This document shows, piece by piece, positions 57,253-64,000 of a DNA stretch of 64,000 bases (its first letter is position 1; every line of letters begins with the position of its first letter). This stretch comes from Acetobacter senegalensis. GTDB taxonomy: Bacteria > Pseudomonadota > Alphaproteobacteria > Acetobacterales > Acetobacteraceae. The DNA lies in the NCBI RefSeq assembly GCF_001580995.1, contig NZ_LHZU01000137.1, forward strand, positions 26,760 to 90,759. The letters are read 5' to 3'. Below the pieces are notes generated by a model that saw only the letters and a program-made list of their open reading frames with translations, was not told the origin of the DNA and did no database searches. A program made the translations under genes and the position numbers.

Positions 57253-58233
57253 GTGCCAGATCGTTTCGCCTTAATTCATAATTCCCGTAGCCGACGTAAT
57301 CTCAAGGCGGATCGTCAATACCTTGCAACCGCGCGAGACATGCTCGGTCCGATGTTTTACGCCCCGGATACATCCTTGGCATTGCAAGAAACAATCGAAG
57401 ATCTTGCGCGCCAGCAGGTCGAATGTCTTGTGGTAGATGGCGGGGATGGAACAGTCGGCAAAGTGCTGAGTGTTCTGTATGCGTCCTCTTATCCCAACCA
57501 TCGGCTGCCCAAGATTGCGGTCTTGCCGTCCGGCAACACGAATCTGATTGCGGCGGATGTCGGGTTTGGCTTGCGCGGGGTGGAAGCCTTGCAGCGTTTG
57601 CAGGATCTGGCCCGTACCCAACAACTGCAATGTGAGGTCAAGGAGCGTCAGCCTCTTGTCCTTTCCTGGCCAGGCCAGGACCGGGCTGCCGAACTTGGTT
57701 TTTTTGGCGGTTTAGGTGCCTTTACGCGTGCGATTGAGATCGCGCATCAGCCTGCTATCCTGAAAAACTACGCGCACGATGCGGCCGTGCTCGCCACCTT
57801 CGCGCTTACGGCGCGCCAGTTGCTTACGCCCCGTTTACGGCAGGGGTGGTTGAATGGGACGCCGTTGGGGGTAGGGCTGGAAGGAAATGCGGCAGAAATG
57901 CACGATTGTTTCCTGTTCCTCTGCACAGGCTTGCAGTGTCTCCCTCATGGAATCTGGCCATTCTGGAAGCCGGAGGGAGAAGCTGATCGGGGTATCAGCT
58001 ATCTGGATGTAGCAGCCCGTCCAGAACGGTTGACCAAAGCCATCTGGAATCTTGTGCGCGGCCGTGCTCCGGCCTGGATACAGAATAGCTCATCCTACCA
58101 TAGCGGGTCTTCCGAGCGTATCCGGCTGCGGACGGAGCAGTCTTTTGTGCTGGATGGAGAGGTTCTGGATACCGGGCCAGATCATTGTCTGGACATAACG
58201 GCTGGGCCAGTTGTGTCTTTCCTTCAGGCATAA
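57253..58233 (+). CDS. Diacylglycerol/sphingoid lipid kinase family protein
   Basis: A 326-residue lipid kinase with the DAGK catalytic domain: nucleotide-binding GGDGT (63-67), PSGNTN (92-97), and a C-terminal FVLDGEVLD with the metal-binding Asp/Glu. Such enzymes phosphorylate diacylglycerol, sphingoid bases or ceramide. Adjacent sphingolipid genes make ceramide or a sphingoid base the likely substrate. Caulobacter has a related ceramide kinase in its sphingolipid locus. The start is GTG. It is divergent from the metallophosphoesterase (89-base gap) and followed 12 bases later by the Tam41-like gene. Confidence 0.85.
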   Translation: MPDRFALIHNSRSRRNLKADRQYLATARDMLGPMFYAPDTSLALQETIEDLARQQVECLVVDGGDGTVGKVLSVLYASSYPNHRLPKIAVLPSGNTNLIAADVGFGLRGVEALQRLQDLARTQQLQCEVKERQPLVLSWPGQDRAAELGFFGGLGAFTRAIEIAHQPAILKNYAHDAAVLATFALTARQLLTPRLRQGWLNGTPLGVGLEGNAAEMHDCFLFLCTGLQCLPHGIWPFWKPEGEADRGISYLDVAARPERLTKAIWNLVRGRAPAWIQNSSSYHSGSSERIRLRTEQSFVLDGEVLDTGPDHCLDITAGPVVSFLQA

Positions 58234-58245
58234 AAGGCGAGGGTG

Positions 58246-59217
58246 ATGGCAGCGTTCTCCTCTTATGAACAGGCTGATGCGCATAAGGTCTTGCAAGCAC
58301 AAATACAGCAGGAACTAAACACACCCGTTGCCCCTGAAATCACGGATTTTGTCTGGGACATGATTGGATCAGCCCGTCCTTTAGGCGTGCTGTTTTATGG
58401 TTCAGGCCTGCGTGGTGGCCTGCAGGACGATACATTACTTGATTTTTATGTCATTTTGCGGCGCCAGTCTGACTGGCCACGGCCTTTTCTGGCACGGGTG
58501 GGGAATACGCTTTTACCACCGAACGTAGAATATCATGAGATCGAAGTGGAGGGACGCCTGCTTCGGGCCAAAGTGGCTCTTCTGTCTTTGGCTCAGTTTC
58601 GCACCCTGACCGGCTTGCAGACGTGGGATACCACGGTATGGGCCCGTTTTTCCCAGCCTGTTCGGCTTGTATGGGCCGCAAACCACAAAGCTGAAGAGGC
58701 TTTGCAGCGGTGCGTCATGCGGGCAACCATAACGGCTGCGGTGTGGGCAGCATGGCTGGGGCCGGAAAAAGGGCAGCCGGAAGCGTTCTGGAACGCGCTT
58801 TACCGTCGCACCTATCAGACTGAATTACGTGTGGAAAAAGCGGGAAGGGGGGCTGGCATCGTTGCCAGCTATCAGGAGCGCTATGCGCGCCTTCTGCATC
58901 CATGTTGGCGGATAGCAGGGCTTGCCGTGCGGGAAAGTGATACGGAGCTTGAGCCGATATTGTCGCCTGCCCAAAAAAAGAAGCAGGAAAAAGCATGGGG
59001 CTTGAGAACAACCCTAGGCAAACCCCTGAACATTGTCCGGCTCATGAAAGCGGCTTTTACCTTTTCAGGCGGAGCCCGCTATGCCGTATGGAAAATTGAA
59101 CGCCATAGCGGAATAGCCGTGCCTCTGACCCCGTTTGCAGAAAAACACCCCCTCATTGCCGGGCCGCCCTTGTTGTGGCGTTTGTGGCGTAAGGGGGCGT
59201 TTCAGAAAAGCCGTTAA
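58246..59217 (+). CDS. Tam41-like phosphatidate cytidylyltransferase family protein (tentative)
   Basis: A 323-residue protein without clear membrane helices. It has a nucleotidyltransferase-like start FYGSGL (50-55) followed by LLDFYVIL (64-71) with the likely catalytic Asp66, then a segment ending AKVALLSLAQF and WDTTVWARFSQPVRLVW. This order matches Tam41-type phosphatidate cytidylyltransferases (YGSG, DFxFxV, then a Lys-containing VIS/L segment and a W...GR..KPV motif). If so, it would use CTP to activate a phospholipid. Right after a lipid kinase, the substrate could be ceramide 1-phosphate. The ATG at 58246 is preferred over the overlapping GTG at 58243. Family call moderate, substrate speculative. 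Confidence 0.65.
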   Translation: MAAFSSYEQADAHKVLQAQIQQELNTPVAPEITDFVWDMIGSARPLGVLFYGSGLRGGLQDDTLLDFYVILRRQSDWPRPFLARVGNTLLPPNVEYHEIEVEGRLLRAKVALLSLAQFRTLTGLQTWDTTVWARFSQPVRLVWAANHKAEEALQRCVMRATITAAVWAAWLGPEKGQPEAFWNALYRRTYQTELRVEKAGRGAGIVASYQERYARLLHPCWRIAGLAVRESDTELEPILSPAQKKKQEKAWGLRTTLGKPLNIVRLMKAAFTFSGGARYAVWKIERHSGIAVPLTPFAEKHPLIAGPPLLWRLWRKGAFQKSR

Positions 59218-60428
59218 AGAGCAGCGGGTTCTGCAATGGCGCCAGCTTCCAGACCAGCCTGACGGAAAATTTCGATTGCCTGATCAATCTGGGCGGGTGT
59301 GTGGGTTGCCATCACGGAACACCGCAGCAGGGGGCGATGGTCTGGGGTGGCAGGGGGCAGACTCAGGTTGACGTACACCCCAAGGTCAAGCAGCCGGTTC
59401 CACATGGGAATGGCCTGTTCCAAGGATTCCAGAGTAACAGCAATAACCGGGCTTACCTGTCGGCTGGCGTTCAGACCAATCCGGTGGAAGCCTGCATGCA
59501 GATGGGCCGCATTGGCCATCAGATGCGTCCGCAGTTCAGGGTGTTCCTGCATGTCCTCCAGCGCGGCCATGGTGGCGGCAATCACTTCTGGCGGCAATGA
59601 TGCCGTAAACATGTAGGGGCGGCAGTTCAGACGCACCATTTCCAGTTCAGGGTGATCGGAAACGCAATAACCGCCAACAGTACCAAGGCTTTTGGAGAAG
59701 GTGCCAACCACAAAGTCCACATCGGCTTCAACGCCGGCTTCTTCTGCAACGCCCAGCCCTTTTTCTCCCATCACGCCAAAGGAGTGGGCTTCATCAACCA
59801 GAAGATACGCGCCTGTTTCCCGTTTGACGGCCGCCATTTCCGCAATGGGTGCCACATTGCCGGTCATGGAATAAATGCCTTCCACAACAATCAGCTTTGC
59901 GCCCGGTGTTCCGTCCAGTCGCTTAAGGCGTTTGTGCAGATCTTCGGCATCATTGTGGCGGAAGCGGATCACCTGTGCAGGGCTCAGACGGCTGCCATCA
60001 TAAATGCTGGCGTGGCTGTCTGCATCCAGAATCAGATAATCGTCTTTTCCCACCAAGGTGGAGATCATTCCCAGATTGGCCTGATACCCGGTGGAAAAAA
60101 CCATGGCGTCCCGGCGGCCAAAATAGGCGGCAATACGCTGTTCCAATTGACGGTGCAGGGACTGCGTGCCGTTGGCAATGCGTGACCCTGTTGTGCCAAC
60201 GCCATATTTGCCCACCGCGTCCTGCGCAGCCTTGATGGCACGCTCGGACTGGCTGAGGCCAAGATAGTTATTGGTGCCGAAAAGCAGTGTTTCCCGGCCC
60301 TCAATCACGCCAACTGTCGAAGAAATCGGCTTTTCAATGACAACAGCAAAGGGGTTGCGTCCGCCTGCCTGGACCAGAGCGCCAAGTGCACTGGCCGTGC
60401 CGTCAAACTTGGAAAAAAGTGACGTCAT
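59214..60428 (-). CDS. spt: Serine palmitoyltransferase (sphingoid base synthesis)
   Basis: A PLP enzyme of the alpha-oxoamine synthase family, 404 residues, which condenses L-serine with palmitoyl thioester to 3-ketosphinganine. It has PLP Lys246 in GTFSKSLGTVGG, the stacking His139 in DSHA and VDEAHSFG. KBL and BioF are close relatives, but the adjacent ACP and acyl-AMP ligase and the bacterial SPT-like N-terminus favour SPT. It starts 6 bases after the ACP stop. Its stop overlaps the stop of the convergent Tam41-like gene. Confidence 0.88.
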   Translation of the reverse strand: MTSLFSKFDGTASALGALVQAGGRNPFAVVIEKPISSTVGVIEGRETLLFGTNNYLGLSQSERAIKAAQDAVGKYGVGTTGSRIANGTQSLHRQLEQRIAAYFGRRDAMVFSTGYQANLGMISTLVGKDDYLILDADSHASIYDGSRLSPAQVIRFRHNDAEDLHKRLKRLDGTPGAKLIVVEGIYSMTGNVAPIAEMAAVKRETGAYLLVDEAHSFGVMGEKGLGVAEEAGVEADVDFVVGTFSKSLGTVGGYCVSDHPELEMVRLNCRPYMFTASLPPEVIAATMAALEDMQEHPELRTHLMANAAHLHAGFHRIGLNASRQVSPVIAVTLESLEQAIPMWNRLLDLGVYVNLSLPPATPDHRPLLRCSVMATHTPAQIDQAIEIFRQAGLEAGAIAEPAAL

Positions 60429-60434
60429 ACGCAC

Positions 60435-60686
60435 TCAGCCTTTGTTTTTCAGGTCAACAATGCAGGTTGCAAGATCATTGATGGTACGGATGTCAGCCAG
60501 CTTGTCCAACGGAACGGAGACATCCAACGTATCTTCAACTTCCATGACAAAGTTCATGACTGCCAGAGAATCAAAGGCAAGATCTTCCATGATCTTGCAG
60601 TTTCCATCGATATCGCGAGGCACCTTCGGGTTGGCGAGAAGCTTCTGGATGATCAGCGCAGAAACGCTTTCAACGGTTTCGCTCAT
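60435..60686 (-). CDS. Acyl carrier protein of the sphingolipid locus
   Basis: An 83-residue acyl carrier protein with the phosphopantetheine Ser at residue 40 in AFDSLAVMNFVMEVED. It is distinct from the housekeeping AcpP (LGADSLDTVELV type). It likely carries the acyl chain that SPT condenses with serine, as proposed for the AcpR protein of Caulobacter. The ATG at 60686 has AAGGGAT upstream. An in-frame ATG at 60701 gives five more residues and would use that site itself. Confidence 0.92.
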   Translation of the reverse strand: MSETVESVSALIIQKLLANPKVPRDIDGNCKIMEDLAFDSLAVMNFVMEVEDTLDVSVPLDKLADIRTINDLATCIVDLKNKG

Positions 60687-60808
60687 ATCGGATCCCTTCA
60701 TCCTTATGCGTGTTTAAACAAAATGAGCTTCCGCCCAATGGCGCGACCTTATGGGAGAAAAACAAGGGTTTGACCAGTGTCCAGCCTACCTAAGATCGCA
60801 GGGTGGGC

Positions 60809-62584
60809 TTAGCAGGCTGAGGCTATATCGGGCTGCGGTTCAAACATGCCGCTCAAAAACATGTTGCGCGCCTTGGCCCGTGTCAGTTTGCCAGAAGATG
60901 TCTGCGGCAGCGCATGGGGCGGCACAAGCACAACGGAGACATCAACACCGTGCAGACGCCGGAACAGGTTGGCAGCTTCACTACGCAGAGTTTCACGCAT
61001 TTGCGGATCAGTTGCGCGGCACTGAATCAGAGCCACAACTTCTTCCTGCTCGCCTTTTTCAAGAGAGAATACAGCGACATCACGACTGCGGAGGGTAGGA
61101 ATATTGGTTTCAGCTGACCATTCCAGATCCTGCGGCCAGATATTCCGTCCATTGATGATAATCAGATCTTTTGCGCGGCCTGTTACCACAATCTGGCCGT
61201 TCAGCATGTAACCCAGATCACCGGTGTTCAGCCATTTCTGCCCATCAAGCACTTGGCGCGTTTCGTCAGGGCGGCGGAAGTAACCATCCATCAGGCTGGG
61301 GCCACGTACAAAAATGGTACCCACCTGCCGGTCACCCAATATGTTGCCATGTGCATCACGCACTTCCAGCCCATGATGCGGCAGAACCTTCCCGCATAGA
61401 ACAAAGGTGCGCGTCGGGGCATCAGGATGGGTTGGTGCACAAGCAATTCCCTGGCTTTCCAGCACAGCCAGATCAACCGTGTCCGTCTGAATCCCAGTAT
61501 TTAGCGGGGCAAAGCTGATCGCCAGTGTGGCTTCGGCCATCCCGTAGCTGGCTTCAAACGCCTTTGAGCTGAACCCGGCGCTCGCAAAGCGTTCCGAAAA
61601 CTCTTCCAGAATATGCGGGCGGATCATGTCGCCCCCAATTCCGGCCACCCGCCAGCTTGAAAGGTCCAGCCCAGCAGAGGCAGGGCGGCGTGCGCACAGT
61701 TCATAACCGAAGGATGGGCTGTAGGCGATTGTTCCGCGATTGCGGCTGATCAGGTCCAACCAGACATGTGGGCGGCGAGCAAATTCCCGCGTGGGAAGCA
61801 TATCTACCGTCAACTGACAGGTCATGGGGGTAAGAAAGAAACCCACAAGCCCCATGTCATGGTAGAGCGGCAGCCAGGAAACACACCTGTCTCCGGTTTC
61901 ACGTACTTGCAAGCCGTCATGAGCAATGGCTGCTACGTTTGCCATTCCAGAACGCTGGCTGACACAGACACCCATTGGGAAACGCGTGCTACCAGAAGAA
62001 AACTGGAGGTAGGACAGGGCGTCTGGTTGAATTTCCGGCAAAGACATGTCCGGCACAGGACGGGCCATCAGATCAGCAGGAGAGCCGGCGAAGACCAGCC
62101 CCAAGCCGCTGACAATATCATCAGTCCAGCCTTCAATAATCTGCGGGATAATAACGGCGCTTGCGCCAGCACTGCTGATCATTCCCCGCAAGGTGGACAG
62201 ATAGGCGTCTTTCCCTGCAAAGGCGACAGGAAGGGGGAGTGGCGCAGTAACAAGGCCAGCGTACTGGCACCCGAAGAAGATACGCGCAAAGTCCCCATCG
62301 CTTTCGGCAACAATCGCCACGCGGTCACCGGGCTGCAGGCCCATGCCCAGCAGGCGCAGGCCGGTTTCAATCGCCTGCTCACGCAGTTTTTTATATGGCA
62401 GGGCTTCCAGCAGAACACCTTTGCCGGAATAGATATTGAAGCCAGCACTTCCTTGGGCCGCGTAATCCAGCGCTTCAGGGAAGGTGGCAAAATCACCGTA
62501 ACGGCGCGGCTGACCGGACTGTGTTGGAACCGGCTGCAAGGTCTCTTCGTTTGAAGGTAAAGAGGCAGAGTTCATAACGTTCAT
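60809..62584 (-). CDS. Fatty acyl-AMP ligase / acyl-ACP synthetase
   Basis: An ANL-superfamily enzyme of 591 residues: the ATP-binding YLQFSSGSTRFPMGV, LPLYHDMGLVGFFL, EASYGMAEATLAISF, the hinge TGDLGYMLNGQIVVTGRAKDLIIINGRNIWPQDLEWSAE and the C-terminal SSGKLTRAKA Lys. The FAAL-type sequence suggests transfer of activated fatty acid to the ACP rather than to CoA. It would feed SPT, as the AasR protein is proposed to do in Caulobacter. Its ATG overlaps the stop of the upstream TagF-like gene by one base. A 122-base gap separates it from the ACP start. Confidence 0.9.
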   Translation of the reverse strand: MNVMNSASLPSNEETLQPVPTQSGQPRRYGDFATFPEALDYAAQGSAGFNIYSGKGVLLEALPYKKLREQAIETGLRLLGMGLQPGDRVAIVAESDGDFARIFFGCQYAGLVTAPLPLPVAFAGKDAYLSTLRGMISSAGASAVIIPQIIEGWTDDIVSGLGLVFAGSPADLMARPVPDMSLPEIQPDALSYLQFSSGSTRFPMGVCVSQRSGMANVAAIAHDGLQVRETGDRCVSWLPLYHDMGLVGFFLTPMTCQLTVDMLPTREFARRPHVWLDLISRNRGTIAYSPSFGYELCARRPASAGLDLSSWRVAGIGGDMIRPHILEEFSERFASAGFSSKAFEASYGMAEATLAISFAPLNTGIQTDTVDLAVLESQGIACAPTHPDAPTRTFVLCGKVLPHHGLEVRDAHGNILGDRQVGTIFVRGPSLMDGYFRRPDETRQVLDGQKWLNTGDLGYMLNGQIVVTGRAKDLIIINGRNIWPQDLEWSAETNIPTLRSRDVAVFSLEKGEQEEVVALIQCRATDPQMRETLRSEAANLFRRLHGVDVSVVLVPPHALPQTSSGKLTRAKARNMFLSGMFEPQPDIASAC

Positions 62585-63714
62585 CAGCTGGCCATTCGAA
62601 GAAAATCAACAATTGCATCGGCGCCTACGGGCGCAGTGGGTTCGTCTCCGCTGAGATCGAACGTGTCGCGTATATAATCTTTTTGTAGATTTACGAAAGC
62701 ATCATGTGAACAAAATGCGTCGTCCACGGCTTCGCCAAGATAGTCGACCGTGTTCACAACTGGCCCAAGTGTCCAGAATCTATAGTTTTCGTCCCCTTCC
62801 CACGTCACATTATGGGCGTTGAGAAAGAGACAGGCGCGGGGTTGGACCAGGAACTCCGCTATCTGAGAGCTCGCGTCTCCCAGATACAGATCCGCAGCCG
62901 ACGTATAAGTCATGTCGATACTACGCGTGCTGCCGGTGTCGATAATCATATGGGAATGCCCGCCAAAGGCTCTTTCAAGCTGGCGTGCTTCAGTGCGCCG
63001 ATTATCGAACAGCCGGTAATGAGGCGCAAAGATCAGATTATAACGGTCCTGATTGGCGAAATGAGAAAGAACATTTAGCCCCATTTTAGGCCAGGATGAC
63101 AGCCGCGCGTTGAAATGCGGATTGTAGAGGATCGTCGGCCGGTTGTTATTGAACAGGCGGGTGCTCGTGCTGCGCATGCGGCGCACCATGTCAAATTTGG
63201 CATAAACACCAGTATGATAACAGCCGGGGCGGATGGCTCCCTGAGCCAGCAGGCGCTGCTCCACCTTGCGCCCGGCCATCAGAACGTAATCAAAATTCTT
63301 TACGTCCCGTGCAAAACCGATAGCACGATCACCTGCGCCATGGCGGGTCCAGATCAGGCGTGGTTTGCGTACGCCAAACTTCCGCAAATAGAGCGATGTC
63401 CGTTCCGGAACGACGATGCCCTGAAATGTTGAGAAATATTTCTTGTTTAAAAACAAGCTCGCAAGACGGGAAAAAACGGTGTGGCCGTGCCGTTCCACAT
63501 GCTCACGCAAAACGCTTGGCAGGTGAAGAAGTTCAAAACTCGCACGCGATTCCGGATAGTAGGAGGCCAGTGAGCGGGCATAATCAAGATGCGCCTGCGT
63601 TGTGCATGCAACATGGACTTCCGCCTCAGGGTGGCGGCTGGCCATTTCCATTGCAATCGGCAGGGAATGCAAGGTTTGGTGCGGTTGAGCGATATAAGGG
63701 AAAAGAACGCGCAT
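62584..63714 (-). CDS. CDP-glycerol glycerophosphotransferase (TagF)-like transferase
   Basis: A 376-residue soluble protein with a GT-B fold plan like TagF/TarF: TRHGAGDRAIGF, YNPHFNARLSSWP, FAPHYRLFDNR with a conserved His, and LGDASSQIAEFLVQPRACLFLN, which matches the (I/L)xDxSSxxxEF motif near the C-terminus. Such enzymes transfer glycerol phosphate from CDP-glycerol. Here, as first gene of the acyl-AMP ligase/ACP/SPT operon, it may place a phosphoglycerol-type headgroup on a sphingolipid (inference). It could equally act on another acceptor. The ATG at 63714 is the natural start. Confidence 0.7.
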   Translation of the reverse strand: MRVLFPYIAQPHQTLHSLPIAMEMASRHPEAEVHVACTTQAHLDYARSLASYYPESRASFELLHLPSVLREHVERHGHTVFSRLASLFLNKKYFSTFQGIVVPERTSLYLRKFGVRKPRLIWTRHGAGDRAIGFARDVKNFDYVLMAGRKVEQRLLAQGAIRPGCYHTGVYAKFDMVRRMRSTSTRLFNNNRPTILYNPHFNARLSSWPKMGLNVLSHFANQDRYNLIFAPHYRLFDNRRTEARQLERAFGGHSHMIIDTGSTRSIDMTYTSAADLYLGDASSQIAEFLVQPRACLFLNAHNVTWEGDENYRFWTLGPVVNTVDYLGEAVDDAFCSHDAFVNLQKDYIRDTFDLSGDEPTAPVGADAIVDFLRMAS

Positions 63715-64000
63715 CAGTAGAATGGTACCTCTTTGACTGAAGCTTCATGCCTGCAAACCGGGTGCTTCATGACCGCCTCATCATGTCCTTGCTGCGGTGG
63801 CCTCTCTAAACCACGTTCATGCACAAATCGCCTCAGCGGCGGGATAGTCAAGATGTCTCACTTGCATGCACTTGCAGAGAGCGCCGAGGTTTCGTGATCA
63901 GGGGAGGGGACGGACAGAGAGACCCCCTCACACACCGAATGAAATATTTTCGTCATTTTGTGTCATTTGTCTGTTGACGGTGTGTTGGTGTTAGCTTAGA
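63715..64000. other. Non-coding end of the window
   Basis: The 286 bases upstream of the TagF-like gene contain no credible coding region. They probably hold divergent promoters: one for the minus-strand sphingolipid operon, and another near the edge. Confidence 0.6.
63974..64000 (+). promoter_or_regulatory. Candidate promoter cut by the window edge
   Basis: TTGACG at 63974-63979 is followed after 16-17 bases by TTAGA, which could be the start of a -10 element that runs past the window. It would serve a plus-strand gene outside the window. Confidence 0.35.

Noticed and set aside
59214..60428. SPT considered as glycine C-acetyltransferase (Kbl) or BioF
   Set aside because: Neighbouring ACP and fatty acyl-AMP ligase and no tdh or bio genes make SPT more likely, though sequence alone is not conclusive.

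Overview
The window looks like a chromosome segment of an alphaproteobacterium in the acetic acid bacteria (Acetobacteraceae, most likely Acetobacter or a close relative). This is an inference from gene content and order: a SufU-type SUF operon, the tig-clpP-clpX-lon-hupB locus, a nuo operon running into birA-coaX-rnj-proS-lolCD, a short-form ProS, and a ceramide/sphingolipid locus (acetic acid bacteria are known to make 2-hydroxyacyl ceramides). No 16S gene or other direct taxonomic marker is present. Most of the window is core genome. There are no insertion sequences, phage genes, CRISPR arrays or rRNA genes. Two tRNA genes were found (Leu-UAG, Val-UAC).

Layout. 1-5.2 kb: the end of an exported alpha/beta hydrolase-like protein with a changed nucleophile position, a divergent PEP carboxylase homologue on the minus strand, and a DUF445 membrane protein. 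5.3-11.9 kb: an Rrf2 regulator and the complete SUF iron-sulfur operon (sufB-C-D-S-U-T and an A-type carrier), a likely source of clusters for the complex I encoded later in the window. 11.9-15.9 kb (minus): a TrmA/RlmD-type RNA methyltransferase, a DEAD-box helicase with a hexanucleotide repeat, and a CopD-like membrane protein. 16-24.5 kb: NAD(P)HX repair enzyme, tRNA-Leu, then proteostasis genes tig, clpP, clpX, lon and hupB. 24.5-37.8 kb: tRNA-Val and the complex I operon nuoA to nuoN, in which nuoM is missing between nuoL and nuoN. 37.9-44.5 kb: birA, coaX, rnj, proS, lolC, lolD, tightly packed behind nuoN. 44.5-51 kb: glutathione peroxidase, an IclR regulator with a strong inverted repeat upstream, a DUF3108 protein, glmS-glmU and a gph-like phosphatase.

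51.2-63.7 kb is the most interesting part: a sphingolipid and envelope-lipid locus in three transcription units. One minus-strand operon reads metallophosphoesterase, lptF, lptG, fatty acid hydroxylase, MobA-like nucleotidyltransferase, GT4 glycosyltransferase, mostly with 4-base overlaps. Divergent from it are a diacylglycerol/sphingoid kinase-family gene and a gene whose protein resembles Tam41-type phosphatidate cytidylyltransferases. A second minus-strand operon reads TagF-like transferase, fatty acyl-AMP ligase, acyl carrier protein, serine palmitoyltransferase. Read together, these suggest sphingoid base synthesis from a dedicated acyl-ACP, acyl-chain hydroxylation, phosphorylation and possibly CTP activation of the lipid, headgroup or sugar attachment, and Lpt-like export. 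The ceramide synthase and the keto-reductase of the Caulobacter-type pathway are not in the window. Function assignments come from motifs and family resemblance read by eye. No database search was run.
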